A DNA stretch of 64,000 bases from Parafrankia discariae (lineage in GTDB: Bacteria; Actinomycetota; Actinomycetes; Frankiales; Frankiaceae): contig NZ_KB891263.1 of the NCBI RefSeq assembly GCF_000373365.1, forward strand, positions 148,093 to 212,092. The letters run 5' to 3'. Both the position numbers and the translations under genes were made by a program. The notes below the pieces were generated by a model that did no database searches, had not been told where the DNA came from, and saw only the letters and a program-made list of their open reading frames with translations. Position 1 is the stretch's first letter, and each line of letters opens with the position of its first letter. This document shows positions 43,823-53,908 of the stretch, one piece after another.

Positions 43823-45685
43823 CTAGGCGGACGCGGCGGTGACCAGCGGCGCCGGGCGGTCGGCGAGCTTCAGGGCGACGGGACGGTTCGCCTCCGGCAC
43901 CGGAGCCGGCTCGGTCCGCTCCCGGAAAGCCCGCTTGAGTGTCTTGCCGGTGACCCCGATCGGGAACTCGCTCCACGCCACGACCTGCACCGTCACCAGC
44001 TGCTGGGCCGGGGTCAGCAGCGCGTTCAGCTCCTCGCGCAGCTGCGGACCGCCGGTCGTGAACCCGGGCCGCAGCGCCACCGCCGCGGCGGGCAGCTGGC
44101 TCCCGTCGGGCTGGCGGGCCGCGTACACGCAGGCGTCGAAGACAGCCGGGTGCCGGTGGACCCGCTCCTCGATGAGCAGGCTGTACACCTCGCCGGCCCG
44201 GGTGCGGATGACGTCGACCTCCCGGTCCAGCTGGACGACGTGACCACCGGACCAGCGGGCGACGTCACCGGTGAAGAACCAGCCGTCGCGGACGGCCTCG
44301 TAGGTGAGCGAGTGGTTGTTCCAGTAGGCCTCGAACAGGGTCCGGCCGCGGACCTCCAGCCGGCCCACCTCCCCTCGCGGCACGGGGCGGCCGTCCCGGG
44401 CGACCCGGACCGCGGGCCCGAAGGGCGTGGAGTGCCGCCGGCCGATCCGGCGCTCGTAACGGCGGGTGAACCGGGTGTAGTAGCGCAGCACCGACGGCGT
44501 GCCGACCTCGCTCGAACCCTGCGCGTCGAGATAGACCGAGCCGCCGATCGGCAGGCCGAGCCGGCGGAACGTGCCGCCCACCCGGACGCACGGCCTGATC
44601 ATCTCCTCGTGCGCGGCGTCGGCGGTGCTGGCCCAGAAGCGCATGGCCCGCAGGTCGTGCGCCGCGAGCGGGACCTCCTTGAGCTGGGTGTAGGTGATCG
44701 GGAAGCCGAAGAAGCCGGTGTAACGCCCGTCGGCCAGCTCCTGGACGGCCCGCGGCGCGTCGAAGTCACGGCCGGTCGCCCGTGTCCAGTGGGTCCGCAC
44801 CCCCAGCAGGAGCAGGCTGTGGAAGGTCATGATGACGGCCTGGTGGTTGTTCGGGACGGCGAAGTAGCCCTTGTCCCGCCGCGGTGAGACGTGGACGTAG
44901 CACAGCCAGCCGCGGACGGCCCGCGCCTGCGGCCCGTTGCGCAGGATCACCGCCTTGGGGAACCCGGTGGTGCCGGAGGTGTGCACCAGGTAGAGCGGCT
45001 CCCGCCGGCCACGGCGGACGGCGGGGGCGGGTCCGTCGACGCCGGCGAGCAGCTCCTCGATCCAGTGGACGGCGGGCACCCCGGCCCGGTCCAGGGCGGC
45101 GGACAGCTCCCGGACGTCGCTCTCGGGGGTGTCACCGACCCGCCCGACCAGGACGACCGTCGCCACCCCGTCCGGAGCGCCGCCCTCGCGCAGCACCCGC
45201 AGCAGCGTCGGGACGTCGGCCAGCAGGATCCGGGCGTCGACGTTGAGCAGGTAGGGCGCGACCTTGTCGGCGGCGAACGCGCCGTTCATCGGGCAGGCGA
45301 CCCCGCCGGCGCGCACCACCGCGAGATGAAGGAGGTGAATGTCGAAGTGGTTCTGCTTGAGAACGGCGACCCGCTGCCCGTGGCGCAGGCCGAGGGCGCA
45401 CAGCGCGGCGGCGAGCCGGCCGGCCGTGGCCTGGACGTCCCGCGCGGTCCAGCTGTCCGGGCGGGGCGCGGGCGTGCCACCGGGTCGGGGTATCGACCAC
45501 GAGCACGGCTCGTCACTGGTGAACAGGACCCGGCCGCGGTGGCGGCGGGCCGCCCGGTCGGGTATCCGCTCCAGCGACATCGGCCCCAGCGCGAGCCACA
45601 GCCGTCGGGGCAGCGCCACCGACTGGCAGACGAACGCCGCGTAGGCGGCGGCTACTCCCAGGACCACGGCTAAGACGACGATCAT
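43823..45685 (-). CDS. Membrane-anchored acyl-CoA/AMP synthetase (FATP/very-long-chain type)
   Basis: 620 aa from ATG 45683-45685, AGGAG six bases before. One N-terminal transmembrane helix (IVVLAVVLGVAAAYAAFVC), then an ANL-superfamily adenylation domain: P-loop YLVHTSGTTGFPKAV, then LQGSSEVG-like DAQGSSEVGTPSVL, DGWFFTGDVARW, and the C-terminal catalytic Lys in GVTGKTLKRAF. The N-terminal anchor and motif spacing resemble FATP/FadD6-type enzymes that activate long-chain acids. It presumably activates a hydrophobic carboxylic acid for the neighbouring enzymes. No carrier protein is encoded nearby. Confidence 0.88.
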   Translation of the reverse strand: MIVVLAVVLGVAAAYAAFVCQSVALPRRLWLALGPMSLERIPDRAARRHRGRVLFTSDEPCSWSIPRPGGTPAPRPDSWTARDVQATAGRLAAALCALGLRHGQRVAVLKQNHFDIHLLHLAVVRAGGVACPMNGAFAADKVAPYLLNVDARILLADVPTLLRVLREGGAPDGVATVVLVGRVGDTPESDVRELSAALDRAGVPAVHWIEELLAGVDGPAPAVRRGRREPLYLVHTSGTTGFPKAVILRNGPQARAVRGWLCYVHVSPRRDKGYFAVPNNHQAVIMTFHSLLLLGVRTHWTRATGRDFDAPRAVQELADGRYTGFFGFPITYTQLKEVPLAAHDLRAMRFWASTADAAHEEMIRPCVRVGGTFRRLGLPIGGSVYLDAQGSSEVGTPSVLRYYTRFTRRYERRIGRRHSTPFGPAVRVARDGRPVPRGEVGRLEVRGRTLFEAYWNNHSLTYEAVRDGWFFTGDVARWSGGHVVQLDREVDVIRTRAGEVYSLLIEERVHRHPAVFDACVYAARQPDGSQLPAAAVALRPGFTTGGPQLREELNALLTPAQQLVTVQVVAWSEFPIGVTGKTLKRAFRERTEPAPVPEANRPVALKLADRPAPLVTAASA

Positions 45686-45815
45686 CGGCGCTCCTGACGG
45701 CCGGAGGGTGAGATGACGAAGCGGTGCTTGCGGTATTCGTGATGTCTGTGGTTCTCGCGGTGTTGTCCGCGGTGTCACCGGGCCTGTGCGGCCTGTGCGG
45801 CCTGTGTGGCGGAGG

Positions 45816-46619
45816 TCAGGAGACCCGCTGGACGGGGCGCCGCTCCGGGAGGGAGTCGGCGATGCCGTCCCACAGCGCCGCGCGGGCCCGCAGGCAGTCC
45901 CGCACCACGGTGGCGCACTCCCGCCACCGCTCCCGGTCGTCGCCGGCCAGCGCCACCAGCATCTCCATCGCCATCGGGGTGTGCTGCTCCCCGTCGACGG
46001 CCACATGCCGGGACAGGTAGTCCCGGAACGTCGAGAAGCCGACGTTTCCGCCGAGGACCTGGGTGAACATCTCCGGGATCAGGTCCTCGCGCCCGAAGGC
46101 GAACGCCGCGGCCAGGGCGTGCGGCGGCGCGGAGCTCAGCAGGTCCCAGGTCAGACGCACGAACCCGGCGGCCGGGGCCGGCACCTGGGCGCGGGTGATC
46201 GCCTCCGGAACCGGGGTACCGGCGGCCAGTTCGGCGAGGAACCGCTCGATCGGCCCGGTGTCCGCCCCGGCCTCCGCCATCGCCTGGAGATACAACTCGA
46301 AATGGCTGATGTAGGAGTCGCCGTATTCGTCGCTCTCCTCGACGAGGACGATCTCGTTGATCAGACGGCGGCAGTCCCGGTGCGGGGTCGGCATCCACGG
46401 CACGTCGACACAGGTCAGCCTGCGCTGCAGGGTCTTCAGCAGGGACATGAAGTCCCAGACCGCGAACACGTGGCTGGTCATGAAGGTCGTGACGTCGTCC
46501 GGGGTCACCAGGCGGCCGTACACGACATGCGTGAGGACGTCGTCCCGGGCGGGGGTTATCTCCTCCTGGAGCCACCGGACCGACGGATGGGCGCCACCCC
46601 AGGAATAACGACTCGGCAC
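45816..46619 (-). CDS. DUF3050 family protein, probable heme-oxygenase-like diiron oxidase
   Basis: 267 aa. DUF3050 signatures: TSHVFAVWDFMSLLKTLQ, then VDVPWMPTP and INEIVLVEESDEYGD. Helical, with a putative ligand set of Glu/His in EESDEYGDSYISHFELYL and Asp/His in HVAVDGEQHTPMAMEM, the layout expected of heme-oxygenase-like diiron oxidases (HDO; for example UndA and BesC). Such enzymes cleave C-C bonds or desaturate acyl or amino-acid substrates. First gene of the operon, with candidate SARP repeats about 100-130 bp upstream. Confidence 0.8.
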   Translation of the reverse strand: MPSRYSWGGAHPSVRWLQEEITPARDDVLTHVVYGRLVTPDDVTTFMTSHVFAVWDFMSLLKTLQRRLTCVDVPWMPTPHRDCRRLINEIVLVEESDEYGDSYISHFELYLQAMAEAGADTGPIERFLAELAAGTPVPEAITRAQVPAPAAGFVRLTWDLLSSAPPHALAAAFAFGREDLIPEMFTQVLGGNVGFSTFRDYLSRHVAVDGEQHTPMAMEMLVALAGDDRERWRECATVVRDCLRARAALWDGIADSLPERRPVQRVS

Positions 46620-46718
46620 GGGTCATCCACCTTTCGACGGCCTGAGGAACCGGCCATCCGCGGCTGTCCGGCGACCGGACGGCCCGTGCGGGACCGGGTG
46701 GGAGCAGGTTTCCCGTCT

Positions 46719-46750
46719 CCGGTAGCGCACCGGTAGCGCGCCGGCAGCTT
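46719..46750. promoter_or_regulatory. 11-bp-periodic direct repeats, candidate SARP operator 2
   Basis: CCGGTAGCGCA (46719-46729), CCGGTAGCGCG (46730-46740) and CCGGCAGCTTC (46741-46751): three abutting 11-bp units about 100-130 bp upstream of the DUF3050 start. The same word with the same period occurs at 26910-26942. A 6-bp inverted repeat CGGCAG-N4-CTGCCG overlaps the third unit. Confidence 0.55.
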
Positions 46751-46763
46751 CCTGCCGCTACTC

Positions 46764-46803
46764 GGCCTGGCCTGGCGGGACGGCCGGTGTGCCAGGCCAG
46801 GCC
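46764..46803. terminator. Hairpin between DUF3050 operon and small membrane gene
   Basis: Perfect 13-bp stem (46764-46776 against 46791-46803) with a 14-nt loop, 86 bp beyond the stop of the minus-strand small membrane gene at 46889. It probably insulates the accessory operon from upstream transcription. Confidence 0.6.
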
Positions 46804-46888
46804 GGGCGGCTGGCGTGCTGGCCCGGCCGGGGTGGCCGGGGCGGCCGGCGCGGGCGCCGCGCCGACCGCCCCGGATCGGGCGGCACTG

Positions 46889-47107
46889 TCAGGGCCGCTG
46901 CCGCGGGTTCTCGCCGGACGGCGGGTAGCCCTCGCGGTAGCGGCGCCCGTCCGGTGTGTAGCGGATGGGCGCGGCGAGCGCCGCCTCGCCGTAGCGCCGC
47001 CGGTCGGCCAGGTGGTCCCGGACGACGAAGACCAGCGGCACGGCGAACATGACGGCGAGCAGGACGACCGCGATCAGCAGGCGGCCCCATTCGAACTCGG
47101 GATTCAT
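46889..47107 (-). CDS. Small single-helix membrane protein, 72 aa
   Basis: ATG 47105-47107 with AGGAG six bases before. One transmembrane helix (LLIAVVLLAVMFAVPLVFVV) and a cytosolic tail rich in Arg, Tyr and Pro (RYTPDGRRYREGYPPS). I recognise no function. Real by start signal and codon use. Confidence 0.6.
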   Translation of the reverse strand: MNPEFEWGRLLIAVVLLAVMFAVPLVFVVRDHLADRRRYGEAALAAPIRYTPDGRRYREGYPPSGENPRQRP

Positions 47108-47327
47108 ACGGCTCCTGGAAGGTCCGGAGGAGCCGCTCCACGGTCCGGTGACACGGACGCGTAGCGGGACGCGTCGACCACGGCCTGCGCGCGGACCGGG
47201 GAGGGACCCGGATCCGGCGCCCGCGGCGCGGTGACCGACGGGTACGACGCGGCTGTTCGGTTCAGCGAGCCGCGACACGGATGTCAGCGGGGCGTGGAGT
47301 CCGCTCCCCTCGGGGCAGTCGGTCGGG

Positions 47328-47792
47328 TCACGCGCGGGCGGGCGACCGTGGTGGCGCGCGTGGCCCGGGGCCGCCGCGGCGCGCGGACCGGGCGCGCCCG
47401 GCGGAGCGCCGGCCCGGCGACAGCCAGGCGGCACCCACCGTGAGAACGCCCAGCGCGGTGCCCAGCGAGAGGAGCTGCTGATCGGAGCGCTGCTGCGGGC
47501 CGACCATCGGCGGCCTGCCGTCGAACCGGGCCCGCGCCAGATCCGTGGGGATCTGCGCGACCGCGGTCGAGGCGCTCGTCAGGGCGCCTGGGGAGGGCGG
47601 CCCGTCGAGAGCGGCCGGGGAGGCCGAGCCGTCAGTCGCCGCGGCCGCCGGTGCGACCGCGGCGACGCCGGTCGGCCAGCTCACCCCCGCCGCGGCCTGG
47701 CTCAGCGCGTTCGGCGTGGCGCCGACCAGCCCGAGCACCGCCAGCAACGCCGCCCAGAGCAGCGACGCGCGGACGGAACGGCGTGCCGGCAT
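47328..47792 (-). CDS. Secreted/membrane-anchored Ala-rich protein, unknown
   Basis: 154 aa from ATG 47790-47792. It has an N-terminal signal-like segment (SLLWAALLAVLGLVGATPNA), an Ala/Pro-rich extracytoplasmic part, a second hydrophobic helix (LLSLGTALGVLTVGAAWLS) and a strongly basic Arg/Gly/Pro C-terminus. No family recognised. An in-frame start at 47825 is also possible. Confidence 0.45.
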   Translation of the reverse strand: MPARRSVRASLLWAALLAVLGLVGATPNALSQAAAGVSWPTGVAAVAPAAAATDGSASPAALDGPPSPGALTSASTAVAQIPTDLARARFDGRPPMVGPQQRSDQQLLSLGTALGVLTVGAAWLSPGRRSAGRARSARRGGPGPRAPPRSPARA

Positions 47793-47892
47793 CACCCGAG
47801 GGTAGCCGCCGGCGTTCCCAACCAACCCCCGCTCCCAGCCAGCCCCCGCTCCCAGCCAGCCGCCGGCACCCCAGCCGACCCCGGTTCGGTGG

Positions 47893-50800
47893 TCATCCGT
47901 TCGCGGGCTCGGCGCGCAGCAGCCTGGTCACCGAGCCGTACCGCCGGGCGACCTCCGACTCCTCGGGGAAGTACTGCACGAGGCCCGTCCGGGTGCTCCC
48001 GCCGGGCCCGGCGGGAGCACCCGGACCGGTGCCGGTGCGGTCGGACACGTCGACCGGCTGGTCGCGGCGCCGGTCCGCGGCCCGCAGCACCGCCCGCGCC
48101 TCGCGTTCGGAGAGCCAGGTGATCCGGCGCCCGCCCGCGTTCGGACCTGGCCGCGGGCGCAGCAGCACGGCGGCCGCGGGCTGGGGCTCGACCTCACCAC
48201 CACCGGACCCCGACGACGCCGCGAGCTCCGGATGGGCGAGCAGGAGGTCGCACGGGTCGAGCGCGACGATGCGGGCCCGCCCGCCGGTCGCGCCGACCGG
48301 AACGTCCCGCGCGAGGGCCAGCGCGTCGAGCACGGCCGCGGCCTCCTCCGGCCGAACCCACCCGGCATGGCGGTATCCGGCCGGGACGGCGCTCCCCGCC
48401 CCGACCGACCTGAGGCCGGTGTGCGACGTCGGTTCCGCGCGCACCGGTCCGGTGCCGGTGGTCTCCCCGGGCGGCTCGGGCCGCTGGTAGGGCACCCCGG
48501 GCGGGACGCCCGGACCCGTCGGGCCGACCGGGGTGCCGGCGGTCGGCGGGATGTTGGCGGCCGGCGGGATGTTGGCGGTTGGTGGGGTGCCGGCGGTCGG
48601 CTGGGTGTCCGGCGCGATCCGCGCCGTCGGGACCGTCGGGGCGATCGGCGCCCATGGCACCCGCGGTGCCGGGTCCGGCGGCGTGGGGCTCACCGGTGCC
48701 GGGCGGATGCCCAGCTGGTCGAGACGCCGCCACAGCCCGTCGAGAGTGCGGGCGGGATGCCGGTAGAACTCCGAGCCCCTGATCCGCCAGAAGGTCCAGC
48801 CGAGCCGCTCGAGGACGCGCTGGCGGCGCAGGTCGGCCTCCCACTGCTCCGGGCCGTGGTAGCGGTCCCCGTCGCACTCGACGGCGATCCGGGCGCTCTC
48901 GCCCTCGATCACCAGGTCGATGCGGAAGCGCCCCACCGGATGCTGTGGGCGCACCCGGAATCCCCGGGCGAGGATCTCGCGCAGCACCGCCCGTTCGAAC
49001 TCGCTCTCGCACAGGTCCTGCAGCCGGGCCACCTCGCCGGGGGCCCGGGCGGCGTACATGTACTCGATGAGCTGGCGGCGCACATCGTCGTCGCGCAGCG
49101 TCTCCGGGGCCACGGTGTGGAAGACCCAGAGCTGGTCCCGGGCCCGGCTCGCGGCGACGTTGACCCGCTGCATGTCACGGCGCCGGGTGGCCGCCGAGCG
49201 GTTGTCGTCGGCGACCACGGAGACGAAGATGACGTCCCGTTCGTCCCCCTGGAACTGGTACGGGTCGCCCACCCGGATCCGGCGGCGGACGTACTCCTCC
49301 TCCCCGAGCTTCTCGACCAGGCTGTGCTCGATCAGCCGGGGCTGGCCGGCGCCGAGCAGGGTCACCACGCCGAACGTCATCCCGTCGTAGGCCGGGTCGG
49401 CACAGCAGTCGACGACCTGGTCGACGACGGCGGCCGCCTCCACCGCGTTGGCGTCGCCGAACCTGCCCGGTGCCCGCCCGCCGCCGGCCACCCGGACCGG
49501 GCGCAGCGGCGGACCGACCGTGACCTCGGGTGTCTCCCGCAGCGGCAGGATCTGGTGGTCGTAGAACCGGTTGGAGAAGCCGATGATCTCCGGCAGGCAG
49601 CGGAAGTGCTCCTTGAGCACCACGGTGCGCGGGAACACCCGTGTCGCGGTGTCGTAGAGGCTCGCCTCGACGTCGAGCAGCGAGCGGTGCGCGACGTCGG
49701 GCAGGTGATCCTCGATCAGCGCGAAGACCCGGTCGCGGGGGATACCGACGGCCGACGGGCTGGTCTGCTGGTCGTCACCCACGACGACCGCCTTGCGGCC
49801 CAGGCTGAGCACGCCGAGCGAGAGCACGTCGCACTGGCTGGACTCGTCGACGATCACGACGTCGAACGGGTCGTTCACCCGGGGGTCGAAGCTCTCCATC
49901 ACCCGGTGGATCGGCATGATCCAGATCGGGACGGCGCCCATCGCCGCCGTCATGTGCCCGCGCGCCTCGGCCCGCCAGCGGCCCGCGAACCGGCCCGTCC
50001 CCTTGCCGATGCGGCTCAGCGCCTGCACCCACCCGGTGAGGGCCTGCCGCTGCTCCGGCCCGAGATTGTTCGCCAGCGCGAGCCGGGCGGAACGGCGGGC
50101 GACCTCGAGGACGAGCCGGTGGACGCTCTCGGTGGCATCGTCGAGACGCCGCTGCAACGCCGGGACGTCGGCACCGGAGTGAAGGTCGTCGAGCCAGCTC
50201 TCGGCCTGCCGCCACCGCCACAGGCCGGTGAGCTGCCCGGGATCGCCGCAGGTGGAGGCATCGCCGAGATCGGCGAGGATCAGCCCGGCCCAGCGCGGGG
50301 CCACCGCGGCGAGTCGGTCCGCCAGCTCGGCGCGCCGGCGGACCGCCGGACGCAGCGCACACAGCCGCGCCGACTCCTCCAACACCCGGGCCCAGGCGTC
50401 GGGATCCCGGCTCCGCAGCGCCTCGGCCAGCTCCGACCACAGCACGCTCGCCTCAGGCGCGTGCCGGCCGATCCGCAGCAGCTCGGCCAGGCCGGCGAGC
50501 TCGGCCTCGGCGGCCCGCTGCGCGATCCGGGCCCCGGCGAGCTCGAGCAGCTCGGCGTGACCGAGCAGGTCCGCGGCGGTGGGGCGGTCGGGCAGCGCCG
50601 GGAAGACCGCGCGCAGCCGGCCGGCCAGCGCCGGGCCGGGGCCGCGATCCCAGTCGAGCGCGGCGGCCATCGCGGCGCTCACCGCGTCGAGGGCGGGCAG
50701 CGTGACGAACACCCCCGCCTCGCCGCCGCCGGGCCCCTCGGCCAGGGGCGGCGCGCCGAGCTGGACGGCGATGTCGGCCTGACGGGTGAGCGCCGCCGCG

Positions 50801-53064
50801 GACCGCACCCGCGCCTCGATCATCGCGGCCGCGATGTCGAGGTCGGCGACCGTCCTCGCCGGATAGCCGTCGACGATCAGCCGCTCGGCGAACTCCCGCA
50901 GCTCCCGACCACCGAACCGGGGCAGGCCGCGCCCGCCGGCGAGGCGTTCGCGCAGCTCGCCGAGCAGCCGGAGCTGGTCCCGGGGGTCGCCGCCCGGGAC
51001 CTGGGCGGTATGCCCGAACACCCGGCCGTGCAGGGCGTGCAGCGCGGTGACAGCCGCCGCGAGCTCCGCCGCCTGGCCGCGCCAGAAGTCGGCCAGGCGC
51101 GGCGAGGAGCCGCACTGGTCGCGCAGGGTCACCAGCCACGGCTCCTCGACCGCGCGCAGCGCCGCCGCGCCGGCCAGGGCCTCGGCGCGCAGCTGGGCGA
51201 GCCCGGCCTCGCCCAGCCGATCGACCGCGGTGGCGGTCAGCCCGGCGCGCTCCGCCTCGGCCACACCGGAGCCCAGCTCGGCCAACCGGTGGAACAGCGC
51301 GGACAGCGCGGTGGCGCCGGGCAGCGCGGTCGGATCCGGCAGCGACCGGCCCGCGGCCGCCGCCTCGTCGGGGGGGATCCGCCGGGCCAGCGTGACCAGG
51401 TCGGCCAGCTCGTCCGGCCGCAGGGGCACCGGCGCCGCCGGGTCGAGCCGGTCGGGGATGCGCCCGAGCTCGCGCTCGTTGCGCGCGAGCCACTCGGAGA
51501 CGTCCGCGGCCCGCGCCCGGCCGTGCGGCAGCTCGAACTCGCGTTCCTCGCCGCGCAGCAGCTCCACCAGCTCGAGCTCCAGCGCGCGGGTGCGGGAACG
51601 CGCCGCGTCCAGCTCGGCGGCGAGCCCGGCCACCTGACGGGTCTCGGTACGCAGGTCGACATCGGCGACGGCGGCCTGGATCTCCACCACCGAGGCACGC
51701 AGCTCCTCGATGTCGGCCTGGCTGGAACCGAGAACGGCGACGGAGAGATGCCGCAGCTCGGCGGGGATCTTCTCCCGCAGGACCACCAGCGCCTGCTCGT
51801 CCTGCGCGGTCACGAGCACCCGGCGCCCGTGCGCCACCAGGTGACACACCAGGTTGGCGATGGTGTGGCTCTTGCCCGTGCCCGGCGGGCCCTGCACGGT
51901 GACGCCGCGGGACGTCGCCAGCTGGGTCGCCACCCGCTCCTGGTCGTCGTTGGTGGGCAGTGGCATGAGCAGCCGGGCCCCGGTCGCCGCCCAGCCGTCG
52001 TCGGCGCCGCGGCCGATCGGATCCGGGTCCCCGGCGCCGGCAGGCCCGTGGCGGGCCTCGGCGAGCGCCTCGGTGACCAGCGCGTCCGGTGCGACGACGG
52101 CGGCGACCGCCTCGGGCAGGAAGTCGAGCTCGGCCATCGCCTCGCGCAGCTCGCTGTAGAAACGCGCGCCGGTGGCGGGCCGCGGCCGCAGGAACAACGC
52201 CCATGTGTCGACGACGCGGGCGTCCCGCCCCGGGGACGGCAGGTCAGGCCCGGGCAGGACGGCGGCGTCCAGCCCGAGCGGCGCGACCAGCTGGTCGTGG
52301 AGCTCGGCGAGCTCGGCCGGATCCCATACGTCCGGCGGGTCCGTGCGCAGCCGGTCGCGCAGGCCGGGCAGCGACCGGAGCTCCGGTGCCTCCAGGCCCC
52401 GCACCGGATCGGTCTCCAGTGTGGTCGAACCGTCCGGCGACACCCGGATGAGGCCGGTGTCCTGATCGACCTCGACCCGCACGGGAGTCAGCAGGAGGGG
52501 GTGCTCGACGATCACCTGCTCGGCACCGGCCGCCGCGGCCGGCTGCCAGCTCAGCACCGAGTGGCCCCAGACGAGCTGCAGCCCGGCGGTGTCGGCGGCG
52601 TGCCGCAACCGGAGGTCGAACAGCCGCTCGTAGAGGTGCCGGGCGGCGTGTGCCGCCCGGGCCGGCGCCGCCCAGGGCTGCCAGGAATCATGAACCCACC
52701 GGGCATGGGCGCGGGTGACGGCGGCGGGATCCTCACCGCGCCCGGCCGCCCGCTCGGGCAGATCGACCGGCAGCGCCGGCGGTGCCGCCGGCAGCACCGC
52801 CACCCCGCCGATGTAGGGATAAAGCTCCCGGGGGACCCGCGGTGGCTCCGGCACGGCGACCTTGCCGACCTCCAGCCAGCTGGCCCGCGTCTCGCCGGGC
52901 CCGAGCCGTACGGCCGCGTGCACCGGCACGTCACGCGGCAGCACCGGCACCGGCGAGTACTCGGCCAGGCGGCGGCGCGGCGCACCGCGCAGGTCGGTGG
53001 CGAGCGCGGCCAGATAGTCGAGCAGGCGGAGCGAACGGCTCTTGACCAGGTCGAGGGCGGACAT
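47893..53064 (-). CDS. Giant SF1 helicase with C-terminal MTES_1575/DUF559-like nuclease
   Basis: 1,723 aa. N-terminal ~350 residues unknown. SF1 (AAA_11/AAA_12, UPF1-like) core: Walker [18 protein letters not shown], a long helical insertion of ~600 residues, Walker [23 protein letters not shown], and UvrD-C-type motifs [14 protein letters not shown] and [13 protein letters not shown]. Then a restriction-endonuclease-fold domain with [10 protein letters not shown] and [11 protein letters not shown] (catalytic D...ExD-type residues). A Pro/Thr-rich repeat linker and a C-terminal ~110 residues of unknown fold follow. Helicase-nuclease proteins of this kind are frequent in antiphage islands, though no other defence gene is adjacent here. 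Likely DNA or RNA unwinding coupled to cleavage. Confidence 0.85.
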   Translation of the reverse strand: MSALDLVKSRSLRLLDYLAALATDLRGAPRRRLAEYSPVPVLPRDVPVHAAVRLGPGETRASWLEVGKVAVPEPPRVPRELYPYIGGVAVLPAAPPALPVDLPERAAGRGEDPAAVTRAHARWVHDSWQPWAAPARAAHAARHLYERLFDLRLRHAADTAGLQLVWGHSVLSWQPAAAAGAEQVIVEHPLLLTPVRVEVDQDTGLIRVSPDGSTTLETDPVRGLEAPELRSLPGLRDRLRTDPPDVWDPAELAELHDQLVAPLGLDAAVLPGPDLPSPGRDARVVDTWALFLRPRPATGARFYSELREAMAELDFLPEAVAAVVAPDALVTEALAEARHGPAGAGDPDPIGRGADDGWAATGARLLMPLPTNDDQERVATQLATSRGVTVQGPPGTGKSHTIANLVCHLVAHGRRVLVTAQDEQALVVLREKIPAELRHLSVAVLGSSQADIEELRASVVEIQAAVADVDLRTETRQVAGLAAELDAARSRTRALELELVELLRGEEREFELPHGRARAADVSEWLARNERELGRIPDRLDPAAPVPLRPDELADLVTLARRIPPDEAAAAGRSLPDPTALPGATALSALFHRLAELGSGVAEAERAGLTATAVDRLGEAGLAQLRAEALAGAAALRAVEEPWLVTLRDQCGSSPRLADFWRGQAAELAAAVTALHALHGRVFGHTAQVPGGDPRDQLRLLGELRERLAGGRGLPRFGGRELREFAERLIVDGYPARTVADLDIAAAMIEARVRSAAALTRQADIAVQLGAPPLAEGPGGGEAGVFVTLPALDAVSAAMAAALDWDRGPGPALAGRLRAVFPALPDRPTAADLLGHAELLELAGARIAQRAAEAELAGLAELLRIGRHAPEASVLWSELAEALRSRDPDAWARVLEESARLCALRPAVRRRAELADRLAAVAPRWAGLILADLGDASTCGDPGQLTGLWRWRQAESWLDDLHSGADVPALQRRLDDATESVHRLVLEVARRSARLALANNLGPEQRQALTGWVQALSRIGKGTGRFAGRWRAEARGHMTAAMGAVPIWIMPIHRVMESFDPRVNDPFDVVIVDESSQCDVLSLGVLSLGRKAVVVGDDQQTSPSAVGIPRDRVFALIEDHLPDVAHRSLLDVEASLYDTATRVFPRTVVLKEHFRCLPEIIGFSNRFYDHQILPLRETPEVTVGPPLRPVRVAGGGRAPGRFGDANAVEAAAVVDQVVDCCADPAYDGMTFGVVTLLGAGQPRLIEHSLVEKLGEEEYVRRRIRVGDPYQFQGDERDVIFVSVVADDNRSAATRRRDMQRVNVAASRARDQLWVFHTVAPETLRDDDVRRQLIEYMYAARAPGEVARLQDLCESEFERAVLREILARGFRVRPQHPVGRFRIDLVIEGESARIAVECDGDRYHGPEQWEADLRRQRVLERLGWTFWRIRGSEFYRHPARTLDGLWRRLDQLGIRPAPVSPTPPDPAPRVPWAPIAPTVPTARIAPDTQPTAGTPPTANIPPAANIPPTAGTPVGPTGPGVPPGVPYQRPEPPGETTGTGPVRAEPTSHTGLRSVGAGSAVPAGYRHAGWVRPEEAAAVLDALALARDVPVGATGGRARIVALDPCDLLLAHPELAASSGSGGGEVEPQPAAAVLLRPRPGPNAGGRRITWLSEREARAVLRAADRRRDQPVDVSDRTGTGPGAPAGPGGSTRTGLVQYFPEESEVARRYGSVTRLLRAEPANG

Positions 53065-53273
53065 CGGACTCCTCCGGCGGGTGGGTCAGGTGGCGCGGAG
53101 CGCCCCGGCCGCCCGCACGGGCCGGGCTGGCGGGACACCGCGACGATACGGCGCCGCGCCGACAGAACCCTCGCGCAGCCCGCCGCCGGGTCGGGTGCGC
53201 ACGGCGACCTGCCCACATATGCTCCGCGGGTGCTCGCCCGCCTGATCGGCCTGATCGGCCCGGTCGCCGCCCG

Positions 53274-53900
53274 ATGACCGGCTACCTGCGCGACGCCGAC
53301 GAGATCTACCGCCTGTCGTTCGCGACGATCCGCGCCGAGGCGGACCTGACCGGCCTGCCCGCCGACCTCGCCCACGTCGTCGTACGAATGATCCACTCCT
53401 GCGGGATGGTCGACCTCGTGCGTGACGTCGAGTTCTCTCCCGGGGTGGCCGCCGCGGCGCGGTCGGCGCTCGCCGCCGGCGCGCCGGTGCTCTGCGACAC
53501 GGCGATGGTCGCCGCCGGGGTGATCCGCCGCCGGCTGCCCGCGGACAATCCCGTCGTCTGCACGCTCGCGGACCCCGGGGTGCCGGAGCTCGCGCGGCGC
53601 TCGGGAACCACCCGCACCGCCGCCGCGGTGGAGCTGTGGCGCGACCGTCTCGACGGGGCGGTGGTGGTCGTCGGCAACGCCCCGACCGCGCTGTTCCGCC
53701 TGCTCGAGCTGGTCGAGGACGGCGCCGGTCGCCCGGCCGCCGTCGTCGGGGCGCCGGTCGGCTTCGTCGGGGCGGCGGAGTCCAAGCAGGCCCTGGTCGC
53801 CCACCCGAGCGGGCTCGAGCACCTTGTGGTCCGGGGCCGGCGTGGCGGGAGCGCGATGGCCGCGGCGGCCGTGAACGCCCTCGCCCGCGACGAGGACTGA
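53274..53900 (+). CDS. cbiC: Precorrin-8X methylmutase
   Basis: 208 aa. CobH/CbiC family: [16 protein letters not shown], catalytic His in [10 protein letters not shown], and substrate-binding [13 protein letters not shown] plus [13 protein letters not shown]. It moves the C11 methyl group of precorrin-8X to C12, giving hydrogenobyrinate (or the cobalt form) in cobalamin synthesis. Eight bases separate it from cbiD, so the two form an operon. Divergent from the helicase gene. Confidence 0.95.
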   Translation: MTGYLRDADEIYRLSFATIRAEADLTGLPADLAHVVVRMIHSCGMVDLVRDVEFSPGVAAAARSALAAGAPVLCDTAMVAAGVIRRRLPADNPVVCTLADPGVPELARRSGTTRTAAAVELWRDRLDGAVVVVGNAPTALFRLLELVEDGAGRPAAVVGAPVGFVGAAESKQALVAHPSGLEHLVVRGRRGGSAMAAAAVNALARDED

Positions 53901-53908
53901 CCGGACCG

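Noticed and set aside
48232..53277. 1,681-codon open frame on the plus strand
   Set aside because: It is the antisense shadow of the helicase-nuclease gene. It has no domain pattern, and its composition is typical of the reverse frame of GC-rich coding DNA.
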